NCBI GenBank assembly: GCA_030431095.1 | Contig: JAUIJU010000006.1 | Coordinates: 1-64,000, forward strand | DNA from: Gammaproteobacteria bacterium | GTDB taxonomy: Bacteria > Pseudomonadota > Gammaproteobacteria > Xanthomonadales > SZUA-36 | Length of the DNA stretch: 64,000 nucleotides | Direction of reading: 5' to 3' | In this document: piece by piece, positions 27,370 to 35,976 of the stretch | How the letters are laid out: each line of letters begins with the position of its first letter | Position numbering within the stretch: the stretch's first letter is position 1 | Position numbers and translations under genes: made by a program | Notes under the pieces: model-generated | Told to the model about the DNA's origin: nothing | Seen by the model: the letters and a program-made list of their open reading frames with translations, nothing else | The model's database searches: none

Positions 27370-28269
27370 TCATTCGATAATACGCATTGTCGGCGCATGA
27401 TTCGAGTCCGGGCCGACGACCGGCACAGGCGGCTCGAAGCCGAAGCGTTCCACCACCAGGCGATCGCGCTGGTGCACCAGGGCGGCCAGTTCCCGGTCGT
27501 AGTACCAGGACAGGTCGCGTCGCCGGGAGGACCGGTTGGAACGCCGCCGCGCATCCATCTCTTCGCGTTGCTCGTCGCTCAGTGGCAGACCGATGTCGTT
27601 GAAGGCCGCGGCCAGGTCGGATTCCAGCCGGTCGGTGCGGATGAACCGGGTGATGTAGCCGTTGGTCGCGTCGAAACGCTGCAGCGCCGCCGTGTCGGCG
27701 AGGCCGCGCGGTGAGCCGTCGCAATAGAGCCTGAGATAGCGCCAGGTCAGCAGGCCGGCAAAGCCGGACAGGCCCGAGGCGGCATAGGCATCACCGAGAT
27801 CCGGTGCGCAGGACGGATCGTGAACCATGCGCAGCCAGTGGCGAAAACCCTCCGGTGAATCGGCGTCGGCATAGGCCTGGCGCCAGGCTTCACGATGGGT
27901 GCGGGGGTTGCCCGCCAGGGCGCGCAAGGCGGCCAGGGGGCTGTGCTTCCAGCCGCGCGAGCGCAGCCAGCCGAGGTCCGAGGTGAGCGCGTGGTGCAGG
28001 GCGCCTTTGCCGTCACAACCGTACGCCCACAGCGACACATACCAGTCCCAGGGATCACGAATCGTGCCCCAGAAGTGTTTGCGTGATTGCCGCAGGCGAC
28101 GCGGCGCCCGGACGTGAACGCCGGATTCGCGGCCTGGGGTGATGTCTGCCAGCAGACGGCGAACGTGGGAAGAGGCGGTTTTCGGCAGGTCGATGAAAAC
28201 CAGTGAGTCGCTGATGTACAAGAACGTTCCGCCCGGCGCCCGACGGCCGCCCACGGCGCGTGGGTGCAT
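27370..28269 (-). CDS. Sulfotransferase family protein
   Basis: 299 residues. The 5'-phosphosulfate loop appears as [18 protein letters not shown] (residues about 23-40) and the 3'-phosphate motif as [16 protein letters not shown] (about 66-81), as in sulfotransferase family 2-like proteins that act on glycans or polysaccharides. The first 15 residues are Arg/Gly-rich and may not be translated; a later non-ATG start is possible. It is divergent from the TPR-methyltransferase gene. Acceptor unknown. Confidence 0.72.
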   Translation of the reverse strand: MHPRAVGGRRAPGGTFLYISDSLVFIDLPKTASSHVRRLLADITPGRESGVHVRAPRRLRQSRKHFWGTIRDPWDWYVSLWAYGCDGKGALHHALTSDLGWLRSRGWKHSPLAALRALAGNPRTHREAWRQAYADADSPEGFRHWLRMVHDPSCAPDLGDAYAASGLSGFAGLLTWRYLRLYCDGSPRGLADTAALQRFDATNGYITRFIRTDRLESDLAAAFNDIGLPLSDEQREEMDARRRSNRSSRRRDLSWYYDRELAALVHQRDRLVVERFGFEPPVPVVGPDSNHAPTMRIIE

Positions 28270-28383
28270 CGTCGGGAATCTGATCTAGACTGGAATCATA
28301 GGGCTTGCCGCCACGAATGAGAACACCGCCGACCAGGGCGCGGCACGCCGTGTTGCCCGGTGGCGGGAAGGAAGGAAGCGTTC

Positions 28384-29718
28384 ATGAAAGGGTCCGGTCC
28401 CGGGATCGTCGGCAAAGCCGACATCAGGCAGGCCATTCACCTGCACCGAGAGGGCAGTCTCGAGCAGGCGCGGGCCGCCTATCGGCGCCTGCTGAAGCAG
28501 GACCCCGGGAATCCCGATGTGCTGCATTTCCTGGGGGTCGTCAACCACCAGCTGGGCCACTCAAAAAAGGCCCTCGAACAGATCCGGCAAGCCCTGGAGC
28601 GGGTTCCCGACTACCTGGACGCGCACAACAACCTGGGCAACGTGCTCAAGTCCCTGGGCCGACTCGAGGAAGCGGAGGCCGAGTACCGGGGCGTGCTCGC
28701 GAGGGCACCGCGGCACGCTGATGCATGGACCAATCTCGGCCGCGTCCTGCGCGCGCGCGGAGCACTCGAGGAGGCCATCGAGTGCTTCGAACGGGCGATC
28801 GCGGCCCGGCCCGATCATGCGATCGCCCTGCTTCACCACGGCGAGGCGCTGTGGGACGACGGCCAGTACGAGCGCGCCCTGGATCAATCGCGCCGCGCCA
28901 TCGGAATCGACCCCGACTTGCCGCACGCCTACCGGAGGATCGTGACCATTCTTGGCACGCTCGGCCGGATGGACGAAGCCAGGGAAGTCCTGGAAAACTG
29001 GGAAAGGAGCGAGACGGACAACCCGGTGGTGCGGCACATGCTCGCGGCGATCGGCCGTGACGAGACGCCCGACCGCGCGGCCGACGCCTACGTCTCCCGC
29101 CTGTTCGACGAGTTCGCATCGACCTTCGACACGGTGCTGGCCCGGCTGGAATACCGCGCGCCGCGGCTGATCGCCGAGGCCTTCGACCGCCACTGGACCG
29201 GCGACGGGCCGGCCGCGCGCCTGTGTGACGCCGGTTGTGGCACCGGGCAATGTGGGGAATTGCTGCGCGACCGGGCCGGCGTCCTGGTCGGTATCGATCT
29301 GTCCCGTGGCATGCTGGACCTGGCGGCGGAGCGGGGTTGCTTCGACCACCTGGTGTGCGCGGAACTCGAGACCCATTTCCGGCAGGAGCGTGATGGCTTC
29401 TCCGTCATCGTCTCGGCCGACACGTTCTGCTATTTTGGCGACCTGTCCGGCTTGCTGAGCGCCGCCGCATCGGCGATGCGACCCGGGGGACTGCTGCTGT
29501 TCACGGTGGAGCACTGGGACGGGCCGCCGAACGCGGACGACGAACGGGGATTCCGGCTCGACCATCACGGCCGATACAGCCACCGGGAATCCTATGTGCG
29601 CGACCAGCTCGCCGCCCATGGCTGGGAAGTTCTGGAGGTCCGCCCCGATGTTCTGCGCAAGGAGGCGCGGGAACCGGTCGCCGGGCTGGTGATAACCGCC
29701 CGACGGTCAATCGATTGA
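28384..29718 (+). CDS. TPR-repeat SAM-dependent methyltransferase
   Basis: 444 residues from ATG 28384, which has GGAAGGAAG upstream; ATG 28360 in frame is the alternative. Residues about 10-215 hold five to six TPR units (for example AHNNLGNVLKSLGRLEEAEAEY). Residues about 270-440 form a class I methyltransferase: motif I is LCDAGCGTGQCGELL, followed by GVLVGIDLSRGMLDLA. TPR-methyltransferases of this kind occur near glycan and protein-modification genes; the substrate is unknown. Divergent from a sulfotransferase gene. Confidence 0.82.
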   Translation: MKGSGPGIVGKADIRQAIHLHREGSLEQARAAYRRLLKQDPGNPDVLHFLGVVNHQLGHSKKALEQIRQALERVPDYLDAHNNLGNVLKSLGRLEEAEAEYRGVLARAPRHADAWTNLGRVLRARGALEEAIECFERAIAARPDHAIALLHHGEALWDDGQYERALDQSRRAIGIDPDLPHAYRRIVTILGTLGRMDEAREVLENWERSETDNPVVRHMLAAIGRDETPDRAADAYVSRLFDEFASTFDTVLARLEYRAPRLIAEAFDRHWTGDGPAARLCDAGCGTGQCGELLRDRAGVLVGIDLSRGMLDLAAERGCFDHLVCAELETHFRQERDGFSVIVSADTFCYFGDLSGLLSAAASAMRPGGLLLFTVEHWDGPPNADDERGFRLDHHGRYSHRESYVRDQLAAHGWEVLEVRPDVLRKEAREPVAGLVITARRSID

Positions 29719-29740
29719 TGGTTTTCGCTTGCGCGGGCCC

Positions 29741-31246
29741 TCAGACTTCCGCCAGTTTCTGGCAGGCCTGGTCGAAACGTTCGGTCTGTTCGTCGTTTTC
29801 TGCCGGCCACAGGCGCGTCATGGCGAGAATCACCAGCAGCGACAGCCCGAAGCCGGGAATCATCTCGTACAGGGCGCCGTACAGGCCATCGGGCCAGACC
29901 TGGCTCGCCAGGCCCCAGCCAAGGACGGTCAGGGCGCCGGTCAACATGCCGGCGATGGCCGCCTGGCCGCTCATGCGGCGTGACAGCAGCGACATGGCGA
30001 TCACCGGGCCGAACGCGCTGCCCAGGCCGGCCCAGGCGTAGCCCACCAGTTCCAGCACGCGCGCGCCCGGGTCCATGGCGATGCCCAGCGCGATCAGCGC
30101 GATGACCACCACGGCGATGCGGCTGACCCACACCAGTTCGCCCTGCGAGGCGTTCGGGCGCAGCCAGCCCAGGTAGAGGTCCTCCGACACCGCGCTGGAA
30201 CACACCAGCAGTTGCGAATCCACCGTGGACATCACCGCGGCCAGGATGGCGGCCAGCAGGAACCCGGCCACCCAGGGGTTGAACAGCACCTGGGTCAGCA
30301 GTATGAACACCACCTCGGCGTTGTCGGCCAGGTCGCCGGTGCGGTCGGGGTGCAGTTCAAACCAGGCCACCCCGGCCAGGCCGGTGAAAATCGAGCCGGC
30401 GAGCGCCAGCACCATCCAGCCCATGCCGATCCAGCGCGCGTGTTTCACCGCACCGACGCTGCGGATGGCCATGAACCGCGCCAGGATGTGCGGCTGACCC
30501 ATGTAGCCGAGTCCCCAGGCCATCAGGGACACGAAGCCGATCAGCGAGAACCCGGCCCAGGGGTCCAGCAGGCCGGGATCGACGCCCCCGATCACGCGGG
30601 TGGTTTCCTGCCAGCCGCCCAGTTCCGTGACCACCACGACCGGCACGATGACCAGCGCCAGGAACATCAGAATGCCCTGGATGAAGTCGGTCCAGCTCAC
30701 GGCCAGGAAGCCGCCGATGAAGGTGTAGGAGACGATGACCAGGCCGCCGATCCACAGGGCGGCCGTGTAGTCCATGCCGAACACGTTCTTGAACAGCGTG
30801 GCGCCGCCCACCAGGCCGGCGGAGGTATAGAAGGTGAAGAACACCAGGATCACCAGCGCGGAAACCCCGCGCAGTAAGCGTCCGCCGGTGGTGAAGCGGT
30901 GATCCAGGTAGTCCGGCAGGGTCAGTGAATCGCCGTACACCTCGGTAAACACGCGCATCCGCGGGGCGATGACCTTCCAGTTGAAGTACGCGCCCGCCAC
31001 CAGGCCAATGCCGATCGCCGCTTCGGCGAAACCGGCCAGGTAGATGGCGCCGGGCAGGCCCAGCAACAGCCAGCCGCTCATGTCCGAGGCGCCGGCGCTG
31101 AGCGCGGTCACGGCGCTGCCCAGTCGGCGTCCGCCCAGGATGTAGTCCGAGAGGTTGCTGGTCATGCGCCAGGCGATCACGCCGATGGCGAGCATGCCCA
31201 GCAGGTAGACCAGGAAGGTGACCAGTGAGGGTACGGGAATGTTCAT
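29741..31246 (-). CDS. putP: Sodium/proline symporter PutP
   Basis: 501 residues with 12-13 membrane helices of the SSS (solute:sodium symporter) family. Segments typical of PutP include SDYILGGRRLG, LSAGASDMSGWLLLGLPGA, FMAIRSV and AAILAAVMSTVDSQLLVCSSAVSEDLY. It imports proline with Na+. It ends close to the convergent TPR-methyltransferase gene and is divergent from the alkaline phosphatase gene. No putA is present; proBA lies 12 kb away. Confidence 0.93.
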   Translation of the reverse strand: MNIPVPSLVTFLVYLLGMLAIGVIAWRMTSNLSDYILGGRRLGSAVTALSAGASDMSGWLLLGLPGAIYLAGFAEAAIGIGLVAGAYFNWKVIAPRMRVFTEVYGDSLTLPDYLDHRFTTGGRLLRGVSALVILVFFTFYTSAGLVGGATLFKNVFGMDYTAALWIGGLVIVSYTFIGGFLAVSWTDFIQGILMFLALVIVPVVVVTELGGWQETTRVIGGVDPGLLDPWAGFSLIGFVSLMAWGLGYMGQPHILARFMAIRSVGAVKHARWIGMGWMVLALAGSIFTGLAGVAWFELHPDRTGDLADNAEVVFILLTQVLFNPWVAGFLLAAILAAVMSTVDSQLLVCSSAVSEDLYLGWLRPNASQGELVWVSRIAVVVIALIALGIAMDPGARVLELVGYAWAGLGSAFGPVIAMSLLSRRMSGQAAIAGMLTGALTVLGWGLASQVWPDGLYGALYEMIPGFGLSLLVILAMTRLWPAENDEQTERFDQACQKLAEV

Positions 31247-31385
31247 GGTGGAACCTGTGCTTGCATTCGGGCCTCGCGGGTGACCGGATTCGTTGCCCGC
31301 GGGGCAAAAAGCCGGTCAGGGTAACAAACCGTGGCCGGCAACCCAAACCGGACGGGCCAGGAAGCCGTGTCGTCGACAGGTGGCT

Positions 31386-31391
31386 TATACT
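31386..31391 (+). promoter_or_regulatory. Candidate -10 box for the alkaline phosphatase gene
   Basis: TATACT lies 29 nt before the ATG at 31421. No -35 of quality is seen, and no PHO-box-like direct repeat was recognised by eye. Confidence 0.35.
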
Positions 31392-31420
31392 CGGCGTCCG
31401 CTGTCCTGGAACCGAAAACC

Positions 31421-32806
31421 ATGCGCCCGAACGCCCGTTTTCCGGTGGCCGCCATGGCCGCCATGATCGCCATCCTGATCTCCGCCTGCGCCACGGCGCC
31501 CGAGCCCGTGCCAACGGCTGCCGCAGGGCCCCGCAACGTGATTTTCCTGCTGGGCGACGGCATGGGTGCGGCCCACGTGAAAGCCTATCGCGTCTACGCC
31601 GACGACCCGGCGACGCCCGACATCGATCCCCTGCCGTTCGATGACCTCCAGGTGGGCGCCGTGGCCACGGATTCCATCGCGTTCCGGTGCCGGGACAACA
31701 ACCCGGAGGATTGTGTGCGTGATCCCTACGCAGTCACCGACTCGGCGGCCTCGGCCTCGGCTTACGCCACCGGCCACGACACGCTCAACGGCGCCATCAG
31801 CGTCGACCTGGACGGCAATCCCAGACCCACGGTGCTGGAGCTCGCTGCGGGCCGTGGCAAGGGCACCGGCGTGGTGTCCACGTCGCAGGTGACCCACGCT
31901 TCGCCCGCCGCGTTCGCCACGCATGCCGCCTCGCGGCGGGATTACGCGCACATCGCGGACCAGTACCACGACAACCAGGTGGGTGGCCGCCCGGTCGCCC
32001 AGGTGATCCTCGGCGGCGGCACGCGGGATTTCCGCCGCCTGGAACGTGACGTGGCCGCGGACCTGGTCGGTCGGGCCGGCTACACCCTGGTGGAAGACCG
32101 CGATGCGCTGCTCGCGGCGGACGAAGACCGCCTGTTGGGCCTGTTCGCGCCAGTGGGGATGCCGCGTCAGTGGGATCGGGCCGACTCGGTACCGACGCTG
32201 GCGGACATGACCGGCAAGGCCATCGAGGTCCTGTCACGCAACGAGGACGGATTTTTCCTGATGGTCGAGGGCAGCCAGATCGACTGGGCGGCCCACGGCA
32301 GGGACATTGCCGGCGTGGTCAGCGAGATGGAGGGCTTCACCGCGGCCATCGAAGTGGCCCTCGAATTCGCCCGGGCGGACGGCGATACGCTGGTGGTGTT
32401 CACTGCCGACCACGAGACCGGTGGCCTGTCGCTGGGCAACGACGGCAACTATGCCTGGACGCCCGAATTCCTGAGGGCGCTGCGGGCGACGCCCGCGAAG
32501 ATGGTGGCCGAGTTCCTGGAGGGCGAGTCCAGCCTGTCCGACGTGGTGTCGGCACACGTCGACGCCGCGTTGACGGAAGCGGAGCGCGCCGCCCTCGACG
32601 CCGCCCCGCGTGAAGCCGAACCGGCCTACAGCGCCATCAACGCGGTACTCGACGAACGGACCCATACCGGCTGGACCACCGGCGGCCATACCGGCGTCGA
32701 CGTGCCGCTGTACGCCACCGGGCCGGGCAGCGCAGCCTTTGGCGGGGTGATGCGGAACGAAGAACTCGGGCAGGCGCTGATCGATGCCGTGGTCGGGTCG
32801 AATTGA
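31421..32806 (+). CDS. Alkaline phosphatase, lipoprotein
   Basis: 461 residues from ATG 31421 (earlier in-frame starts lie before the probable promoter). A lipoprotein signal ends at C23 (AILISAC). The alkaline phosphatase fold is clear: NVIFLLGDGMGAAHV with metal ligand D46, the phosphorylated serine S108 in VTDSAASASAYATG, STSQVTHASPAAFATH, MVEGSQIDWAAHG, FTADHETGG and TGGHTGVDVPLYATGPG with further metal ligands. It hydrolyses phosphomonoesters outside the inner membrane. Divergent from putP; expression control by phosphate is likely from family knowledge but not shown here. Confidence 0.9.
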   Translation: MRPNARFPVAAMAAMIAILISACATAPEPVPTAAAGPRNVIFLLGDGMGAAHVKAYRVYADDPATPDIDPLPFDDLQVGAVATDSIAFRCRDNNPEDCVRDPYAVTDSAASASAYATGHDTLNGAISVDLDGNPRPTVLELAAGRGKGTGVVSTSQVTHASPAAFATHAASRRDYAHIADQYHDNQVGGRPVAQVILGGGTRDFRRLERDVAADLVGRAGYTLVEDRDALLAADEDRLLGLFAPVGMPRQWDRADSVPTLADMTGKAIEVLSRNEDGFFLMVEGSQIDWAAHGRDIAGVVSEMEGFTAAIEVALEFARADGDTLVVFTADHETGGLSLGNDGNYAWTPEFLRALRATPAKMVAEFLEGESSLSDVVSAHVDAALTEAERAALDAAPREAEPAYSAINAVLDERTHTGWTTGGHTGVDVPLYATGPGSAAFGGVMRNEELGQALIDAVVGSN

Positions 32807-32856
32807 CGTGGTGAATCCGGCGCCATGGCACGCGCCGACCAACCGGGTCCTGACGA

Positions 32857-32892
32857 ATTAAAAGAGGCCAGGCCCCATGACGAGGCCCGGCC
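32857..32892 (-). terminator. Rho-independent terminator for csbD
   Basis: Read on the minus strand, GGCCGGGCC and GGCCTGGCC pair (one G-U) around a 9-nt loop, followed by TCTTTTAATT. The structure lies 65 bp after the csbD stop. Confidence 0.65.
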
Positions 32893-32956
32893 AGTCGGGA
32901 AGTTTTGCAGGAAACGGCAAGAATGACCTGCCGCACCTGTCTGAATGGGTGATGGC

Positions 32957-33154
32957 TCAGATCTGTTCCATCCACTCGTCGACGGCTTTTTTCGCCTCCT
33001 CGCGGGTTTTGCCGTAGCGTTCCTGGAGACGGCCTTCCAGTTCCTCCCGGCGGCCATCGATGCGGTCGAGTTCGTCGTCCGTCAGCTTGCCCCAGGTCTG
33101 CTGGGCCTTGCCTTTGACCTGTTTCCAATTGCCTTCGATTGTGTCCCAGTTCAT
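32957..33154 (-). CDS. CsbD family stress protein
   Basis: 65 residues from ATG 33154, with AGGAG upstream. MNWDTIEGNWKQVKGKAQQ followed by WGKLTDDELDRIDGRREEL and a helical tail is the full CsbD-like consensus. The family is a small, abundant, general-stress-induced protein of unknown mechanism. It has its own probable sigma-54 promoter (33247-33262) and a terminator, so it is a separate unit from the upstream permease gene. Confidence 0.93.
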   Translation of the reverse strand: MNWDTIEGNWKQVKGKAQQTWGKLTDDELDRIDGRREELEGRLQERYGKTREEAKKAVDEWMEQI

Positions 33155-33246
33155 GACGCTGTTCTCCTGTCGGTTCGGGGTTGGGCGGGTCGCCGGATCC
33201 TGGACCCGGCGCCCGGTCGACGCACAGTTGCGCCTAACCTTTATCA

Positions 33247-33262
33247 TGCAAGAATCGCGCCG
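33247..33262 (-). promoter_or_regulatory. Sigma-54 (RpoN) promoter candidate for csbD
   Basis: Minus strand CGGCGCGATTCTTGCA aligns with TGGCACGNNNNTTGCA: GG and GC lie at the required spacing (GG-N10-GC), with two mismatches outside the core. It is 93 bp upstream of the csbD ATG. Confidence 0.62.
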
Positions 33263-33264
33263 AA

Positions 33265-33289
33265 TAGGCGCTCTTGGGTGAAGCGCCTA
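33265..33289. repeat. Inverted repeat at the end of the AI-2E permease gene, next to the csbD promoter
   Basis: TAGGCGCT (33265-33272) and AGCGCCTA (33282-33289) are perfect 8-bp inverted arms around a 9-nt spacer. The right arm contains the permease stop codon. No T-run follows on the minus strand, so it may be a weak terminator or a protein-binding site beside the sigma-54 element. Confidence 0.5.
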
Positions 33290-34369
33290 GCGGTTGCTGG
33301 AGAGAAAGCTGCCGACGAACTGCATGGGCGGATAGCGGTCGCAGAACACCTTGAAGCAGGTCAACAGCGGCACCGCCATCAGGGCGCCGGCGATGCCCCA
33401 CATCCACCCCCAGAAGATCACGCTCAGCAGGACCACCGTCGGGTTGATGCTCATGTTTCGACCGACCAACGTTGGGGTGATGATCTGGCCTTCAAGGGTG
33501 GTCAGGACGAGAAATCCGGCCGGAATGACCAGGGCTTCGGCCGGCGTGGGAAAGGTGGTCAGGCCCACCACCATCAGCAGGAAGGTGGATGTCACGGCGC
33601 CCAGGTAGGGGGCGAAATTGAACAGGGCGACGATGGCGCCCCACATGATCGCCCGGGGTACGTCCATGGCATGCAGAAACCCCGCGGTGGCCGCGCCCAG
33701 CCCGATATTGATCAGCGTGATCAGGCCAAGGTAGCGGGACAGCTCACGCTGGATGCTACGGGCGATCACAACGATCTTGCGCCGTTGGGCCCATGTCTTG
33801 CCGCAGCGCACGATTTTGAGCAGGAACGTGTCCGCCGTCACCAGCAGGAAGAACGTGAGAAAAACCACGATCACGGCCTGGGCGACCAGGGTGGGCAAAC
33901 CGCCGACGAGTTCCTCGAAGAGGCCAGGTTGCTTGATGGTGACCGGCTGGGGCTTGCTGCGGTCGTTGGTGTCTTCCACCTCGGTCAGCTCGTCGACTTC
34001 TTCGGCCAGCTGCTTGATGTCCTCGATTTTCTGATCGGTCTGCAAGGATTGTTCGCGCAACTGGCGAATGGAGCGTGGCGCATCCTTCAGCCATGCTTCC
34101 GCCGGCTTGGCCATAAACGATACGGACAGCCAGGCAGCGGTTAAGAGGGTCGCGATGACCAGGCCTGCCGTGATGAAGCTGGGAATGCCCATTTTCGCGA
34201 GTTTACGCACCAGGGGAAAGAACAGCAGGCCGAGGAAGGTGGCCAGCATGATCGGCACCAGGATGTCGGCCGCGGTGTGCAGCGTGTAGATCACGGCCAT
34301 GGCCAGCAGCCCGGACAATGCGAACGCAGCGGTGCGCCCGGCGCGGCCGGCCGGGTTTTTCATGTTCAT
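33287..34369 (-). CDS. AI-2E family transporter (PerM-like permease)
   Basis: 360 residues with seven to eight membrane helices. Segments typical of the AI-2E/PerM family are VPIMLATFLGLLFFPLVRKLAKMGIP, FLTFFLLVTADTFL, GAATAGFLHAMDVPRAIMWGAIVALFNFAPYLGAV and NPTVVLLSVIFWGWMWGIAGALMAVPLL. A polar insert of about 50 residues sits before helix 4. Some relatives are Na+/H+ antiporters or exporters of signals or metabolites; the family name does not prove AI-2 export. It overlaps the YqjK-like gene by 4 bp and is probably last in the yqjD-yqjE-yqjK-permease operon. Confidence 0.87.
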   Translation of the reverse strand: MNMKNPAGRAGRTAAFALSGLLAMAVIYTLHTAADILVPIMLATFLGLLFFPLVRKLAKMGIPSFITAGLVIATLLTAAWLSVSFMAKPAEAWLKDAPRSIRQLREQSLQTDQKIEDIKQLAEEVDELTEVEDTNDRSKPQPVTIKQPGLFEELVGGLPTLVAQAVIVVFLTFFLLVTADTFLLKIVRCGKTWAQRRKIVVIARSIQRELSRYLGLITLINIGLGAATAGFLHAMDVPRAIMWGAIVALFNFAPYLGAVTSTFLLMVVGLTTFPTPAEALVIPAGFLVLTTLEGQIITPTLVGRNMSINPTVVLLSVIFWGWMWGIAGALMAVPLLTCFKVFCDRYPPMQFVGSFLSSNR

Positions 34370-34686
34370 GAGAGCTCCGGGCCGTCGTGATGGGCGCCGA
34401 ACATGCGCCAGGTCACCAGCGCGGTGTTGACCAGGCGGAGCAGGCTCACGCCCCCGCGTGCGGCACGCCCGGACGATCGCCCGCGGCGCGCCAGGCCGAG
34501 CAGGGCGCCGGCGACGAATGAGCCGACCACCAGCCTGGGTTTGCCGACTTCGTCGAAGGTCTGCGCCACATGACGCCGGGCGCTCCCGGCCCGGGACCAG
34601 TCCTGCATGGCTGCGTCGCCCAGCCTGGCGACCTTCCGTTGCTGGCGTCGCCAGCGCTCACCGATCATGTTCATCCGTACTTCCAC
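34366..34686 (-). CDS. Hypothetical YqjK-like membrane-associated protein
   Basis: 106 residues; ATGs within the first six codons make the exact start uncertain. The N-terminal half is basic (GERWRRQQRKVARLGDAA), and one hydrophobic stretch (LVVGSFVAGALLGLA) could be a membrane segment. No firm family match, but a small basic protein after YqjD- and YqjE-like genes fits YqjK by position. It overlaps its upstream neighbour by 29 bp and the downstream permease by 4 bp, showing tight translational coupling. Confidence 0.5.
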   Translation of the reverse strand: MEVRMNMIGERWRRQQRKVARLGDAAMQDWSRAGSARRHVAQTFDEVGKPRLVVGSFVAGALLGLARRGRSSGRAARGGVSLLRLVNTALVTWRMFGAHHDGPELS

Positions 34687-35122
34687 CGATCAGTGCTTCG
34701 AGCCGCCGGTTCGTTTCGGCGAGTTCGAGGCGTTCACCCAGGCGAAGCACCGCCCGGAACAGGATCACCGCGGCGAGCACCTGCAGGACACCGAGCCCCA
34801 GCAGGCTGGCCCATGTGGGAACGCCCAGGCCATCCAGCGCGATCACGCCCCCGGACAGCATGAGCCCCCAGGCGCCGAGCGCGAAAATCGCGGCCAGTAC
34901 CGTCAGGAACAGCATCCAGACCAGGCTCATGGCCGCCAGCTTCGCCTCGGCGATGGCCAGGCGAAAGCTGGTGGCCAGGCCGGTTCCGGTGGCCTGCAGC
35001 CAGCGGGCCAGCGATTCGGTCATGCTGTCCGAATCTGGACTTTCGCCCTGGCGCGGCTCCGCGGTCAAGGCGTCAGGGGGCCTGTCCTGCATGCCCGTCG
35101 AGGCCGGCCCGGCCGGGTTCAT
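34658..35122 (-). CDS. Phage-holin-superfamily/YqjE-like inner membrane protein
   Basis: 154 residues. Two adjacent membrane helices (LVWMLFLTVLAAIFALGAWGLML and WASLLGLGVLQVLAAVILFRAVL, about residues 65-125) are flanked by polar ends, the layout of the holin-X/YqjE family. The name reflects fold similarity only; there is no phage context. YqjE partners the ribosome-associated membrane protein YqjD in enterobacteria. It overlaps the yqjD-like gene by 4 bp. Confidence 0.75.
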   Translation of the reverse strand: MNPAGPASTGMQDRPPDALTAEPRQGESPDSDSMTESLARWLQATGTGLATSFRLAIAEAKLAAMSLVWMLFLTVLAAIFALGAWGLMLSGGVIALDGLGVPTWASLLGLGVLQVLAAVILFRAVLRLGERLELAETNRRLEALIGGSTDEHDR

Positions 35123-35436
35123 TTACTGAAGATCCTGGATGCCAGGAATCCAGCGGCGAAGGCAATTCCGGCCGCGGCCAGGGGCTTTTCGTGAATGAAC
35201 TCCTCGACCGAGGCCATGGAGCGCTCGTAGTGTTCCGCGGCGGCGTCCTTGCTGTCGCCCAGCTTGTCCTGGGCGTCTGCGGCCTTGTGCCGCACGGACC
35301 GTTCGACGCGCGAGGCGTGCTCACTGGCCGTATCCACGGCCTGGTGGGCCTTTTCGGTGGCGCGGTCGGTCACTGGCGATTCACTTCCGGATGTGGGAAT
35401 GGACGATGGATCTGCACGGGTGTTACCGGTGTTCAT
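35119..35436 (-). CDS. DUF883 family protein (YqjD/ElaB-like)
   Basis: 105 residues. A long amphipathic helix (TEKAHQAVDTASEHASRVERS onward) ends in a C-terminal membrane helix AAAGIAFAAGFLASRIF, as in YqjD, ElaB and YgaM. These tail-anchored proteins bind ribosomes and are induced in stationary phase under RpoS in E. coli. First gene of the operon; a possible sigma-54 site lies at 35477-35492. Confidence 0.85.
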   Translation of the reverse strand: MNTGNTRADPSSIPTSGSESPVTDRATEKAHQAVDTASEHASRVERSVRHKAADAQDKLGDSKDAAAEHYERSMASVEEFIHEKPLAAAGIAFAAGFLASRIFSK

Positions 35437-35476
35437 GAGTGATCTCCTGTAGCGGTTCGTTCAGGGGAACGCGGCG

Positions 35477-35492
35477 CGCGACAGGCGCGCCA
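35477..35492 (-). promoter_or_regulatory. Weak sigma-54 promoter candidate for the yqjD-like operon
   Basis: Minus strand TGGCGCGCCTGTCGCG keeps GG and GC at the right spacing and 8 of the 12 specified bases vary little from TGGCACGNNNNTTGCA, with mismatches at A5, T13 and A16. In GC-rich DNA this is weaker evidence than the other three sites. Confidence 0.35.
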
Positions 35493-35541
35493 CGTTGTTC
35501 AAACCGGCATTCACGGTGACGGAAGCCGGGGCGGATGTTCG

Positions 35542-35697
35542 TCAGACCGATCGCTTGAGAAACAGGACCACGGCCACGATCAGGCCAACGACGAACAGGA
35601 TCCACGCGATGTTGGTGGCCGCGCCCGCGATGCCGCTGAAGCCCAGCAGTCCGGCGATGATGGCGACGACCAGGAAAACGATGGCCCATTGAAGCAT
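35542..35697 (-). CDS. DUF1328 small membrane protein (YtjA-like)
   Basis: 51 residues from ATG 35697, preceded by [29 protein letters not shown] and a second hydrophobic half ([18 protein letters not shown]) give two membrane helices with the conserved [13 protein letters not shown] turn of DUF1328. Function unknown; members are often stress-induced. It has a near-perfect sigma-54 promoter 66 bp upstream and is divergent from the universal stress protein gene. A paralogue lies at 36799-36972. Confidence 0.92.
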   Translation of the reverse strand: MLQWAIVFLVVAIIAGLLGFSGIAGAATNIAWILFVVGLIVAVVLFLKRSV

Positions 35698-35762
35698 GTC
35701 GATCTCTCCTCTTGAATGACGGGTGTTGTCGGCTGGTTGACGCAGCCGGCGGGAAAGAACAA

Positions 35763-35778
35763 TGCAAGCCACGTGCCA
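35763..35778 (-). promoter_or_regulatory. Sigma-54 (RpoN) promoter for the DUF1328 gene
   Basis: Minus strand TGGCACGTGGCTTGCA matches the sigma-54 consensus TGGCACGNNNNTTGCA at every specified position. The expected transcript start is about 55 nt before the ATG at 35697. Confidence 0.8.
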
Positions 35779-35933
35779 TCATGATCCCGCCCTTGCGAAA
35801 CAGGCCGCCGCCCAGGGCCACGGGCCCGGCCGCGCCGGATACCCATCGACCGCCGCCGGTAAATATTGACCTGCGTTGTAGCAATTGCCGGGCCAATGCG
35901 CCCCGGGTCGAGGGATACATCGAGGGCGCGCGT

Positions 35934-35942
35934 TGCTATCAT
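35934..35942 (+). promoter_or_regulatory. Extended -10 candidate for the universal stress protein gene
   Basis: TGCTATCAT is an extended -10 element (TGn plus TATCAT) 35 nt before the ATG at 35977. No good -35 is seen, which is tolerated with extended -10 promoters. Confidence 0.42.
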
Positions 35943-35976
35943 TCCGGCAGAACAGTCCCTGAACAGCGAGCAAGTC

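Noticed and set aside
33287..34369. Quorum-sensing (AI-2) export
   Set aside because: The family name is historical; the neighbours are stress genes and there is no luxS in the window.
34658..35122. Prophage lysis gene, suggested by holin-like similarity
   Set aside because: It sits in a yqjD-yqjE-like operon without any phage genes nearby.
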